Positions 9,901 through 18,268 of a stretch of DNA of 64,000 bases are shown here, piece by piece. The position numbers and the translations under genes were made by a program. The stretch lies in NCBI RefSeq assembly GCF_002160525.1, contig NZ_NFKT01000004.1, forward strand, positions 156,257-220,256, written 5' to 3'. The first letter of the stretch is position 1. Each line of letters starts with the position of its first letter. The notes beneath the pieces were generated by a model. The model did no database searches and had not been told where the DNA came from. It saw only the letters and a program-made list of their open reading frames with translations. The stretch comes from Lachnoclostridium sp. An169. GTDB taxonomy: Bacteria > Bacillota > Clostridia > Lachnospirales > Lachnospiraceae.

Positions 9901-9946
9901 AAAATCCTGATCAAAGGGAAATGTGGACAGACAAGGAGTTGGTGAT

Positions 9947-12900
9947 ATGTTTGATGAAAAAAGACGTTTTATAATTAAAAATTACCAGAAGCAGAAAGAA
10001 TTTTCCAGTTTTCTTCCGGGTATTGCAGGTATAAAGGGAATTCCTGTATGGAGCTTCTACGTGAACCGTGGACAGGGAATCTGCAGCTTTGGGATAAGCG
10101 ACAAGCAGAATCCGATTATGGAATTCTATCCTGCACATACTTCTTATGAACTTGTAAGAAAAAAAGGATTCCGCACATTTGTGAAAGCAGACGGAAGATA
10201 TTTCGAACCGTTTTCATCCTATGAAGATGAAAGCTATATGTATGTGGGAAACAATGAGCTTGAAATTTCGGTTAAGAATGAAGAAACAGGCATCAGGACA
10301 GAAGTTCTCTATTATGTTCTCCCCGAAGAAAAAAACGGAGCCCTCGTTCGGCAGCTGACGATTACGAATCAGTCAGGATCTTCCATGGATCTGGAGGTTG
10401 TGGACGGAATCCCCGAACTGATCCCATATGGCGTGACATTAAATGATATGAAAAATGTAACTCAGACAATACAGGCGTGGATGCAGGTGGAAAATGTCGA
10501 AGAAAATCTCCCTTTTTATCGTCTTAGGGCAAGCTCTGGAGATACAACTGCAGTTAAGCAGATCGAAGAAGGAAATTTTTATGCAGCGTTTGATGAGAAT
10601 GGAAACCGTCTGCCTGTTATTGTTGACCCTGGGGTTTTGTTCGCATATGATACGGCGTTGGAGAATGCGGTCAATTTTCAAAAACATGCGTTATCAGAAT
10701 TGATCTCTGGAAACCAGACCGTGCTGAATCAGATTCCATGCGGATTTTCCTGCCTGAGCAGAAAGATCGCTCCGGGCGGAGCACTGAAAATTAATACACT
10801 GATAGGCCATACAATGGATTATGAGGGGTTGAAATTGTTTGCGGAGAAAGGGCTGGATCAGACATTTTTCGACAGTAAATATGCCAGGACAGAAAAAATC
10901 GCGGATGAGATCACTGCCCATATTAATACAGTAACTGCAGATAAATGTTTTGACGAATACTGCAGGCAGACCTATCTGGATAATCTGCTCCGCGGAGGAT
11001 ATCCGGTTCAAATTACAAAAGATAAGATTTTATATATTTACTCAAGAAAACATGGCGATTTGGAACGTGATTATAACTCTTTCTCTATGTCAGCAGAATA
11101 TTGTTCCCAGGGAAATGGAAATTACCGGGATGTGAACCAGAACAGGCGAAGCGATCTTATTTTTTCACCATTTGTCGGAGACTATAATATAAAAATATTC
11201 TATAATCTGATACAGTTGGACGGATATAACCCTCTTGTTCTGCTCCCTGAGACATTTATAACAGAAGATACATCTTTCCTGCAAGGAATTGTGTCCGAAA
11301 AAAGAGAAAAGGAACTTGCTTTGATTCTGGAAGAAAAATTTTTCCCTGGCAGGCTGCTGATGGCGTTGCACGAGGGTGAAGAAGAACTGTTCGGAAAGAT
11401 CCTGTCTCATTCACAAAAAGTTCAGAATGCTGATTTCAGCGAAGGGTATTGGACAGATCATTGGACTTATAACTTAGACCTAGTGGAAGAATATCTTGAG
11501 ATTTATCCGGAGAAAAGAGAGTATCTGCTCTATGATGATACAGATTATCTGTACTATAGCTCCTGTGCGTCTGTTCTCCCCAGAGAAGAGAGGTATGTAC
11601 AAACAGAAAATGGAGTGCGGGAATTCATCTTTCTCCGCGAAAAATCAGATGAAAACACTGAAAAATGGGTTCACACTGATTACGGAAAAGGAGAAGTTTA
11701 CCGTTCTTCTCTTATGACAAAACTGATCCTGCTTTGTATAGTGAAGTTTGCTGCACTGGATATGAAGGGAAAAGGCATTGAGATGGAAGCGGGCAGACCG
11801 GGATGGTATGACGCACTGAATGGACTTCCAAGCATGTTTGGTTCTTCCATGTGTGAGACATATGAATTGAAGAGAATGTTACTTTTCGTAGTAGAGAACC
11901 TCAAGAGATATAACCGTCCTGTCCTTCTGCCGGAGGAACTGGTGCGACTTCTGGAGGAAGAGAAAGAAGCTTTGAACTCATTTGAAAGTAAAACAGCGGA
12001 TAAACTGGATGTGTGGAACAGGATCAATATTGCCAAAGAGGCATATCGAACTGCCACAGAAAAAGGTATTGATGGAAAGCAGAGAAAAATTGAGGCAGAA
12101 GAGCTCGCAGATATTCTTTCCCATTTTTCTTTTTATCTGGATGATGGAATTTCACAGGCTGTCAGGGAGAACAAGGGCATTCCTCCGGCATACTGTTCGT
12201 ATCATATGGATGGATTTGAAGAAAAGAACGGTGCGATAACATTCCATAACCTGACGGAATGGCACATGCCGGATTTCCTTGAAGGTCCAGTCCGTTTTCT
12301 GAAGCTTCCGGTAAGTCAGGAAGTAAAGAAATCTGTTTTTGAAAAGGTCAGGAATTCAGATTTATATGACAAAGAACTTAAAATGTATAAAATAAACACA
12401 TCTCTGGAAGATCAGCCTCAGGATATCGGAAGAGCAAGAGCTTTTGGCAGGGGATGGCTGGAAAACGAGTCCATATGGCTTCACATGGAGTATAAGTATC
12501 TTCTTGAACTGCTGAAATCCGGGATGTATAAAGAGTTTTTTGATGCATTGCACACGGCATGCGTTCCGTTTATGGATTATCGGACTTATGGCAGAAGCCT
12601 GACAGAAAATTCTTCTTTTATCGCCAGCAGTGTCAATGAAAACAAATCTCTTCACGGCAGAGGCTTTGTGGCACGGCTTTCCGGTTCTACAGCAGAATTT
12701 CTTGATATATGGCGCAGGATGTTTTTTGGCAATCATTTTGTGAAGGAACAGGAAGGCAGCGTGAAATGTATGTTTTCGCCGGCCCTTCCAGAGTACCTGA
12801 TTCCAGAGGATGGTGTTGTAAAAGCAAGACTTTTTGGCAGTGTGGATGTTGTTTATCACATTTATGGAAAAGGAGATCTTATCCCGGGTGAGTATGCGGT

Positions 12901-13027
12901 TTCAAATATCCTGGTAAAATTCAGAGAAGATCCCGAGCCCAGGCATTTGAAGGAACTGGATAGTTCGGTGTATTATAGTATAAGAGCCGGGAAGATATCT
13001 GAGATCCGGATGGATGTTTTAAGATAA
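9947..13027 (+). CDS. GH94-like glycoside phosphorylase / cellobiose-phosphorylase-related protein
   Basis: This is a large cytosolic enzyme of 1026 residues. A GTG at 9923 is in frame, but AAGGAG lies eight bases before ATG 9947, so the later start is chosen. The N-terminal beta-sandwich region is like that of cellobiose and chitobiose phosphorylases. The central (alpha/alpha)6 region carries YWTDHWTYNLDLVEEYL and PGWYDALNGLP. D622 of the latter lies where GH94 enzymes have the catalytic acid. It is longer than classical GH94 enzymes (about 800), so a related group (GH149 or GH161 type) or an undescribed clade is possible. It probably splits an imported beta-glucoside with phosphate. The gene is clearly more AT-rich than its neighbours. 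Confidence 0.7.
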   Translation: MFDEKRRFIIKNYQKQKEFSSFLPGIAGIKGIPVWSFYVNRGQGICSFGISDKQNPIMEFYPAHTSYELVRKKGFRTFVKADGRYFEPFSSYEDESYMYVGNNELEISVKNEETGIRTEVLYYVLPEEKNGALVRQLTITNQSGSSMDLEVVDGIPELIPYGVTLNDMKNVTQTIQAWMQVENVEENLPFYRLRASSGDTTAVKQIEEGNFYAAFDENGNRLPVIVDPGVLFAYDTALENAVNFQKHALSELISGNQTVLNQIPCGFSCLSRKIAPGGALKINTLIGHTMDYEGLKLFAEKGLDQTFFDSKYARTEKIADEITAHINTVTADKCFDEYCRQTYLDNLLRGGYPVQITKDKILYIYSRKHGDLERDYNSFSMSAEYCSQGNGNYRDVNQNRRSDLIFSPFVGDYNIKIFYNLIQLDGYNPLVLLPETFITEDTSFLQGIVSEKREKELALILEEKFFPGRLLMALHEGEEELFGKILSHSQKVQNADFSEGYWTDHWTYNLDLVEEYLEIYPEKREYLLYDDTDYLYYSSCASVLPREERYVQTENGVREFIFLREKSDENTEKWVHTDYGKGEVYRSSLMTKLILLCIVKFAALDMKGKGIEMEAGRPGWYDALNGLPSMFGSSMCETYELKRMLLFVVENLKRYNRPVLLPEELVRLLEEEKEALNSFESKTADKLDVWNRINIAKEAYRTATEKGIDGKQRKIEAEELADILSHFSFYLDDGISQAVRENKGIPPAYCSYHMDGFEEKNGAITFHNLTEWHMPDFLEGPVRFLKLPVSQEVKKSVFEKVRNSDLYDKELKMYKINTSLEDQPQDIGRARAFGRGWLENESIWLHMEYKYLLELLKSGMYKEFFDALHTACVPFMDYRTYGRSLTENSSFIASSVNENKSLHGRGFVARLSGSTAEFLDIWRRMFFGNHFVKEQEGSVKCMFSPALPEYLIPEDGVVKARLFGSVDVVYHIYGKGDLIPGEYAVSNILVKFREDPEPRHLKELDSSVYYSIRAGKISEIRMDVLR

Positions 13028-13105
13028 GAGGGAAAAAAGTTTGTGATGGTGAGAGTTTTTATGAAAAGTTATAAAATAAAAAATTGATTAAAGGAAGGGA
13101 ATATA

Positions 13106-13951
13106 ATGACGGGAAACAGTGTGAAACGTCGTGAATTAGTAAACATCATGACAAAATATACGGAGGCTCTGATTGAAAAGAATCCGTCTGCACTTCCGTT
13201 GGCAGATAACTGCCGGGCAACATATAATGGGATGGAAATCCATCCCGGAGAAAATGAAGTCTGGAAAAATACATTGGTTATAAGAGAAAGACAGACTTTT
13301 GTAGATCCTGTCAGTGGAGAAGCTGTATTTTTTGGAATGATGACAAATGAAACAATAGACAGAAATCAGGATTTTAAAATAGATTTTCCGGTTTACGTAA
13401 TTTATTACCAGTATACGGTACGGATCAAAGTGGAAAACCATGAGATCACAGAAATAGAAGAGCTTGCATGTGACAGGAGAATCCGTAATTTTTATAATGA
13501 GATTCATGATATTAAACTTCCTGATCTTGAATTCGAAATACCTGTTCCAGAAGAAGAACGCTCAACCCGCATGGAACTGATTGAGATCGTAGAAACATAC
13601 TGGGATGCTTGTGAACAGGAAGAAGCGCGGAAAAAGCTTCCGGTTCACCCGGATGCCCAACGAATTGAAAATGGGTATCGTACGACGAATCATTCATATT
13701 CATTTTTGGGGGATTTTAAACATAATCCGGGGTTCCGTTGGAAAACACCAAAAAACACCAGAAGCTATCCAGTTGCAGATCCGGTTCGCGGACTTGTTGT
13801 CAGTGAGTGTCTGCTTCAGGATAATAAAGAAGCTCCTGATGGATGCAGGGGAATGATGATTGTAGAAGCTTTTAAAATTAAAGATGGGGCGATCTGCCAT
13901 GTAATGGCGCATTTCCCGCGAATTGCAGGGACAACGGGCTGGGAAAAATAA
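13106..13951 (+). CDS. Unknown protein with two NTF2/SnoaL-like halves
   Basis: I cannot name this 281-residue protein. It appears to be an internal duplication. Residues about 8-135 and 155-278 each start with a long helix (ELVNIMTKYTEALIEKN; ELIEIVETYWDACEQEE). Each continues with a conserved segment on a polar residue and an NGM or NGY turn. Each then has a D-P-V or D-P-V-R strand (FVDPVSGEAVFFGM; VADPVRGLVVSECL) and ends in a strand pair. This order matches SnoaL-like NTF2 folds, which bind small molecules or modify ketides and steroids. AAGGAAGGG supports the start. It sits between the phosphorylase and the esterase and shares the phosphorylase gene's AT-rich composition. A role in handling an aglycone or modified sugar is only inferred. 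Confidence 0.6.
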   Translation: MTGNSVKRRELVNIMTKYTEALIEKNPSALPLADNCRATYNGMEIHPGENEVWKNTLVIRERQTFVDPVSGEAVFFGMMTNETIDRNQDFKIDFPVYVIYYQYTVRIKVENHEITEIEELACDRRIRNFYNEIHDIKLPDLEFEIPVPEEERSTRMELIEIVETYWDACEQEEARKKLPVHPDAQRIENGYRTTNHSYSFLGDFKHNPGFRWKTPKNTRSYPVADPVRGLVVSECLLQDNKEAPDGCRGMMIVEAFKIKDGAICHVMAHFPRIAGTTGWEK

Positions 13952-13986
13952 GTTCTGTACAAGTCAGAACAGAAAGGACTATAAAA

Positions 13987-15495
13987 ATGAATCATATCGT
14001 TGAAACCAAATATGGAAAAGTGGAAGGCTTTGAAGAAAACAGTCTCGTGAAATATCTGGGAATCCCGTTTGCAGAGCAGCCTGTAGGCGCCCTTGTATGG
14101 AAACGGTGCCGGGAGTGTAAGCCCTGGGACGGCGTCCTTGAGGCAAAGGCATACGGACCGGTGGCGCTGCAGGATGACAAGGGGATCTTTCAGGGGTCCA
14201 ACGAGTGTCTGACCATTAATGTTGTCTGCCCGGAAAATATTGAAGAGAAAAAGGCTGCGGGAGAAAAGCTTCCCGTTTTTGTCTGGATCCACGGAGGCGG
14301 ATACATGTGCGGAAGCGCAAGCGACACGCTGTACCACGGCGATACCTTTGCGCAGGACGGCGTGATCTACGTCAACTTCCAGTACCGTCTGGGAGTGTTC
14401 GGATTCTATGATTTTTCAACCTACGAGGGATGTGAGGAGATCGAGTCCAACCGGGGACTTTCTGATATGATCATGGCCCTGAAATGGATCCACGAGAACA
14501 TCGCGGCTTTCGGCGGCGATCCCGAAAATGTGACCATTGCCGGAGAATCTGCGGGAGGAGCGGCTGTAGTTACGCTGATGGCGGTTCCGGCTGTGCAGGG
14601 ATACTTTCAGAAGGTTATCGCCCAGAGCGCTCTGTGCAACTGTGTGATGACCCCGCAGATGCAGCGGAAAAATGTGGATCTCTTCCTGGAAGGAATGGGA
14701 TGGGACGACAGGAATCTGGCGGAGAAACTTAAAAACGGAGATGCCGAGGAGATGATCAAAGCCACCCGCTATCAGGAGAGGGTGCACCAGTACCACTATC
14801 CGGGGATCTTTGAGCCGGGCCCGGTAATCGATGATCTGCTTCCCCGCCGTCCTCTTGACGCCATCAAAGACGGCTGCGCGAAAGGCGTGAAACTGATCAT
14901 CGGCGACAACCTCCACGAGGGAACCATGTTCGTTCACGAGGAGAATACCGGATTCCCGAACAGCTGGGAAATGGTACATGATATGTTTGGACAGAACGGT
15001 CATCTCGATGGCTATGACGCCATTAAAGCGTACTATGACGATCCCGCGAAAGAAGAAAAATACGGGTCGCCGTTCGTACATTTCGCCACAGACTACGTGT
15101 GGGAGATGCCTTCCGTCAAGGCTGCCATGTATCAGGGACAGTATGCGGATACATGGATGTACCGGTTCGAATACCTCACAGAGTTCGCGAAAAAGACGGG
15201 AATGCTTGTGACCCATGCCTTTGATCTTCCCTGCGTGTTCGGCGTAAAAGAACATGAGTTCAGCAAGGTGTTCTTTGAGGGAGAGTCCGAGGAGGCGGCG
15301 AATAAGATTATCTCCGACATGCACGGAGCATGGGTGCGCTTTATTAAGACCGGAGATCCCGATCCGGAAAACTGGCCGAAGTATGAAGGAGCGGTCTCGC
15401 CGGTGAGAATCTTTGACCACGAGACAAGGACGGAAGTGCTTGACCGGTCAGAGCTTATGAACGTCTGGGATGACATGCGTTTTTATGAAGACTAA
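13987..15495 (+). CDS. Type-B carboxylesterase (alpha/beta hydrolase)
   Basis: This 502-residue protein has the usual family length. The oxyanion loop is WIHGGGYMCGSA, and the nucleophile is S188 in GESAGG. The catalytic histidine is probably in THAFDLPCVFG, and an acid lies between them. There is no signal peptide, so it acts in the cytosol on an imported ester. Given the glycosidase and phosphorylase neighbours, the substrate could be an acylated sugar or phenolic glycoside ester. The gene follows the NTF2-like gene by 35 bases and ends before a strong terminator, so it closes the accessory locus. Its base composition is like the core genome, unlike the two genes before it. Confidence 0.9.
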   Translation: MNHIVETKYGKVEGFEENSLVKYLGIPFAEQPVGALVWKRCRECKPWDGVLEAKAYGPVALQDDKGIFQGSNECLTINVVCPENIEEKKAAGEKLPVFVWIHGGGYMCGSASDTLYHGDTFAQDGVIYVNFQYRLGVFGFYDFSTYEGCEEIESNRGLSDMIMALKWIHENIAAFGGDPENVTIAGESAGGAAVVTLMAVPAVQGYFQKVIAQSALCNCVMTPQMQRKNVDLFLEGMGWDDRNLAEKLKNGDAEEMIKATRYQERVHQYHYPGIFEPGPVIDDLLPRRPLDAIKDGCAKGVKLIIGDNLHEGTMFVHEENTGFPNSWEMVHDMFGQNGHLDGYDAIKAYYDDPAKEEKYGSPFVHFATDYVWEMPSVKAAMYQGQYADTWMYRFEYLTEFAKKTGMLVTHAFDLPCVFGVKEHEFSKVFFEGESEEAANKIISDMHGAWVRFIKTGDPDPENWPKYEGAVSPVRIFDHETRTEVLDRSELMNVWDDMRFYED

Positions 15496-15504
15496 AATAT
15501 TTAG

Positions 15505-15542
15505 AAAAAAGGAAGAATCCAAACGCGATTTTTCCTTTTTTT
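15505..15542 (+). terminator. Rho-independent terminator after the carboxylesterase
   Basis: A stem of about 15 pairs (15505-15519 with 15527-15542) is formed from AAAAAAGGAAGAATC and GATTTTTCCTTTTTT, with a long T-run. Confidence 0.85.
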
Positions 15543-15554
15543 ATTATGATTGTA

Positions 15555-15563
15555 TGATATAAT
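15555..15563 (+). promoter_or_regulatory. Extended -10 promoter of the PPK2-dgt operon
   Basis: TGATATAAT is an extended -10 (TG, one base, perfect TATAAT). No matching -35 is seen. It lies about 60 bases before the PPK2 ATG. Confidence 0.5.
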
Positions 15564-15622
15564 TACAATAATTTAAGGAAACACGTCAATAATATCTGAA
15601 TAAAGAACCGGAGGAAAAAGAG

Positions 15623-17191
15623 ATGTTAGAAAAAGTTGATCTGACAAAATCGTTGTCTAAGGAAGAATACAGAGCAAAGATGCCGCTGCTCGAGGCGAGG
15701 CTCGGACTGCTGCAGAGGCAGTGCAAGGAACTGAAAATCCCGGTGATGATTGTATTTGAAGGATTTGGTGCATCGGGAAAAGGCGTGCAGATCGGGCGTC
15801 TCATCCAGAGTATGGACCCGAGAGGATTCCAGGTATATCCGATCAAGAACGAGACAGAGGAAGAGAGAATGCATCCGTTCCTCTGGCGTTTCTGGACGAA
15901 GACCCCGGAGCGGGGCAGGATCTCCATCTTTGACGGGAGCTGGTACCGGAAAGTCCTGATTGACCGCTTCGAGAAGCGGACAAAGGAAAAAGATATCGGG
16001 CGGGTGTTCCATTCCATTAATTCTTTTGAGGAGCAGCTCGCCGTGGACGGGAATGTGATTATCAAGCTTTTCCTTGATATAGACAAAAAAGAACAGAAGA
16101 AACGTTTTGAAAAACTGAAAAAGAACAAGGAGACGGCATGGCGCGTAACCCAGGGAGACCTGGAACGAAATGCGAAGTTTGACGAGTATTCCGCCATGAT
16201 GGAAGACATGCTCTTTAAGACAGACACAGATTATGCCCCCTGGACGATTATCGAGTCCACGGACCGCAGGTTTGCCACGGTGAAGATCTATACTACCGTG
16301 ATCAAGGCGCTGGCGGATGCCATCGAGGAAGTGCAGGCTGCGGCAGAACAGAAAAAGGCGGAGAAAGAGGTGGAAGAAAGGGACAATGCCGTCCTTTCCG
16401 GCACTGAGAAAATAGCGGAGATTGCGCAGGAAGCTGACCATGATATGAAAGAACTGCAGGTTTCCATCCTCTCAAAAGCAGATCTGTCGCTGAAATATAC
16501 CAGGGAAGAGTACAAGGAGAAGCTGGATAAGCTTCAGAAGAAAATCGAGAAACTCCACGGCGAACTGTACCGGAGAAGAATCCCGGTTGTGCTCGGATTC
16601 GAGGGCTGGGACGCCGGAGGAAAAGGCGGCGCCATCAAGCGGCTGACCGAGAAGATGGATGCCCGCGGATATGTGGTGAACCCGACCGCGTCTCCCAATG
16701 ATATTGAGAAAGCCCACCATTATCTGTGGCGTTTCTGGCGGGCTATGCCGAAAGACGGACATGTGGCCATCTTTGACCGGACCTGGTACGGACGTGTTAT
16801 GGTAGAGCGGATCGAGGGCTTCTGCACAAAGGAAGAATGGCAGAGAGCCTACAAGGAGATCAACGATATGGAGAAAGATCTCTATGATTCGGGAGCGATT
16901 GTGATCAAATTCTGGATGCATATCGACAAGGATGAACAGGAGAGGCGTTTCCGGGAGAGAGAGCAGAATCCCGAGAAGCAGTGGAAGATCACCGATGAGG
17001 ACTGGCGTAACCGGGCAAAGTGGGATCAGTACGAAGATGCGGTAAATGAGATGCTCCTGCGCACATCCACGGATTATGCTCCATGGGTGGTTGTGGAGGG
17101 CAACGACAAGTATTATGCCCGGGTAAAGGTACTCAGAACCGTAGTCGATGCCATTGAGAAAAGACTGAAAGAAAAGGAGAAACAGCCATGA
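15623..17191 (+). CDS. pap: Tandem-domain PPK2, polyphosphate:AMP phosphotransferase type
   Basis: This 522-residue protein has two PPK2 domains (about 1-235 and 280-515) joined by a charged linker. The C-terminal domain has intact Walker A (EGWDAGGKGGAI) and lid motif (FDRTWYGRVMVER). The N-terminal copy has EGFGASGKGVQI and FDGSWYRKVLIDR, so the Walker A Asp and the lid Arg are both Gly. This is the class II layout that phosphorylates AMP to ADP with polyphosphate, the second domain doing the chemistry. It overlaps dgt by four bases, which links it to nucleotide pool control. Confidence 0.9.
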   Translation: MLEKVDLTKSLSKEEYRAKMPLLEARLGLLQRQCKELKIPVMIVFEGFGASGKGVQIGRLIQSMDPRGFQVYPIKNETEEERMHPFLWRFWTKTPERGRISIFDGSWYRKVLIDRFEKRTKEKDIGRVFHSINSFEEQLAVDGNVIIKLFLDIDKKEQKKRFEKLKKNKETAWRVTQGDLERNAKFDEYSAMMEDMLFKTDTDYAPWTIIESTDRRFATVKIYTTVIKALADAIEEVQAAAEQKKAEKEVEERDNAVLSGTEKIAEIAQEADHDMKELQVSILSKADLSLKYTREEYKEKLDKLQKKIEKLHGELYRRRIPVVLGFEGWDAGGKGGAIKRLTEKMDARGYVVNPTASPNDIEKAHHYLWRFWRAMPKDGHVAIFDRTWYGRVMVERIEGFCTKEEWQRAYKEINDMEKDLYDSGAIVIKFWMHIDKDEQERRFREREQNPEKQWKITDEDWRNRAKWDQYEDAVNEMLLRTSTDYAPWVVVEGNDKYYARVKVLRTVVDAIEKRLKEKEKQP

Positions 17192-18195
17192 GCCTGACCA
17201 TCCGAGAACAGATCGAAGAGCGGGAAGTGGAATATTTAAGCCCGTATGCAACGCTGAGCAGGAATACCCGCGGCAGAGAGCGGGAGGAACCCCAGTGTGA
17301 CATCCGTCCTGTTTTCCAGAGAGACAGGGACCGGATTCTGCACTGCAAGGCATTCCGCAGGCTCAAGCAGAAGACGCAGGTCTTTCTTCTGCCCAAGGGC
17401 GATCATTACCGGACAAGGCTGACACATACCCTTGAGGTGTCCCAGATCGCCCGGACCATCGCCAAGGCGCTGAGGCTGAACGAGGATCTGGTGGAGGCGG
17501 TTGCCCTGGGACATGACCTGGGGCATACCCCTTTCGGACATGCAGGGGAGAAGGCCCTCAATCATGTCTATCATTTCTCCCACCACCGGCAAAGCCTGCG
17601 GGTGGTGGAGTGCATTGAAAAAGGGGGACGGGGACTGAATCTGACCTGGGAAGTGAGGGACGGCATCTTAAATCATCAGACTGCCGGACATCCTCACACT
17701 CTGGAGGGGCAGGTGGTCCGTCTCTCGGACAAGATTGCCTATATCCATCATGATATGGATGATGCTATCCGGGGAGGAATTCTGACGGAGGAGGATATTC
17801 CGGCAGAGTTCCGGAGCGTCCTGGGCGAGACCTGCCGGGCAAGGCTGAACTGTCTGGTCCACGATGTGATTACGAACAGCATGGATCGCCCCGAGATCTG
17901 CATGTCGCCGGCTGTGGGCGAGGCGATGACCGATCTAAGAAAGTTTATGTTTCAGAATGTCTATCTCAATCCAAAGGCAAAAGGAGAAGAAGATAAGGCT
18001 GTACATATGATTGAACAGCTCTATACATACTATGTAAAACATCTGGAACTGCTGCCGCAGCAGTTTCTGGACGCCCTGTCAAATCCGGACAACAGCAGGG
18101 AACAGATTGTCTGCGATTATATTGCCGGAATGACAGACTCCTATGCCGTCAAGAAGTTTGAAGAATTTTTTGTCCCCGAATCGTGGAAAATTTAA
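17188..18195 (+). CDS. dgt: Deoxyguanosinetriphosphate triphosphohydrolase (HD domain)
   Basis: This 335-residue HD-family enzyme has the metal-binding motifs HTLEVSQIAR and ALGHDLGHTPFGHAGE, followed by HHRQSLRVVE. It hydrolyses dGTP (and related dNTPs) to the nucleoside plus triphosphate. The N-terminal REEPQCDIRPVFQRDRDRI is typical of the bacterial Dgt-like group. ATGA overlap with PPK2 indicates translational coupling. dnaG follows after 73 bases, so dNTP control, primase and sigma factor are consecutive. Confidence 0.92.
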   Translation: MSLTIREQIEEREVEYLSPYATLSRNTRGREREEPQCDIRPVFQRDRDRILHCKAFRRLKQKTQVFLLPKGDHYRTRLTHTLEVSQIARTIAKALRLNEDLVEAVALGHDLGHTPFGHAGEKALNHVYHFSHHRQSLRVVECIEKGGRGLNLTWEVRDGILNHQTAGHPHTLEGQVVRLSDKIAYIHHDMDDAIRGGILTEEDIPAEFRSVLGETCRARLNCLVHDVITNSMDRPEICMSPAVGEAMTDLRKFMFQNVYLNPKAKGEEDKAVHMIEQLYTYYVKHLELLPQQFLDALSNPDNSREQIVCDYIAGMTDSYAVKKFEEFFVPESWKI

Positions 18196-18211
18196 AGGAA
18201 ATCAAAATCTT

Positions 18212-18239
18212 TTGTCGAATATATAGTATAGGGTATTCT
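18212..18239 (+). promoter_or_regulatory. Putative dnaG-rpoD promoter with a Spo0A-box-like heptamer
   Basis: TTGTCG (18212-18217) and TATTCT (18234-18239) are 16 bases apart and could be -35 and -10. TGTCGAA (18213-18219) matches the Spo0A box. A seven-base match can arise by chance, so this is tentative. Confidence 0.4.
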
Positions 18240-18268
18240 TTACTTTACTCTTTCCAGAGGAGGCTGAC

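Noticed and set aside
9923..9946. Earlier GTG start for the phosphorylase-like gene
   Set aside because: The real Shine-Dalgarno lies between this GTG and ATG 9947.
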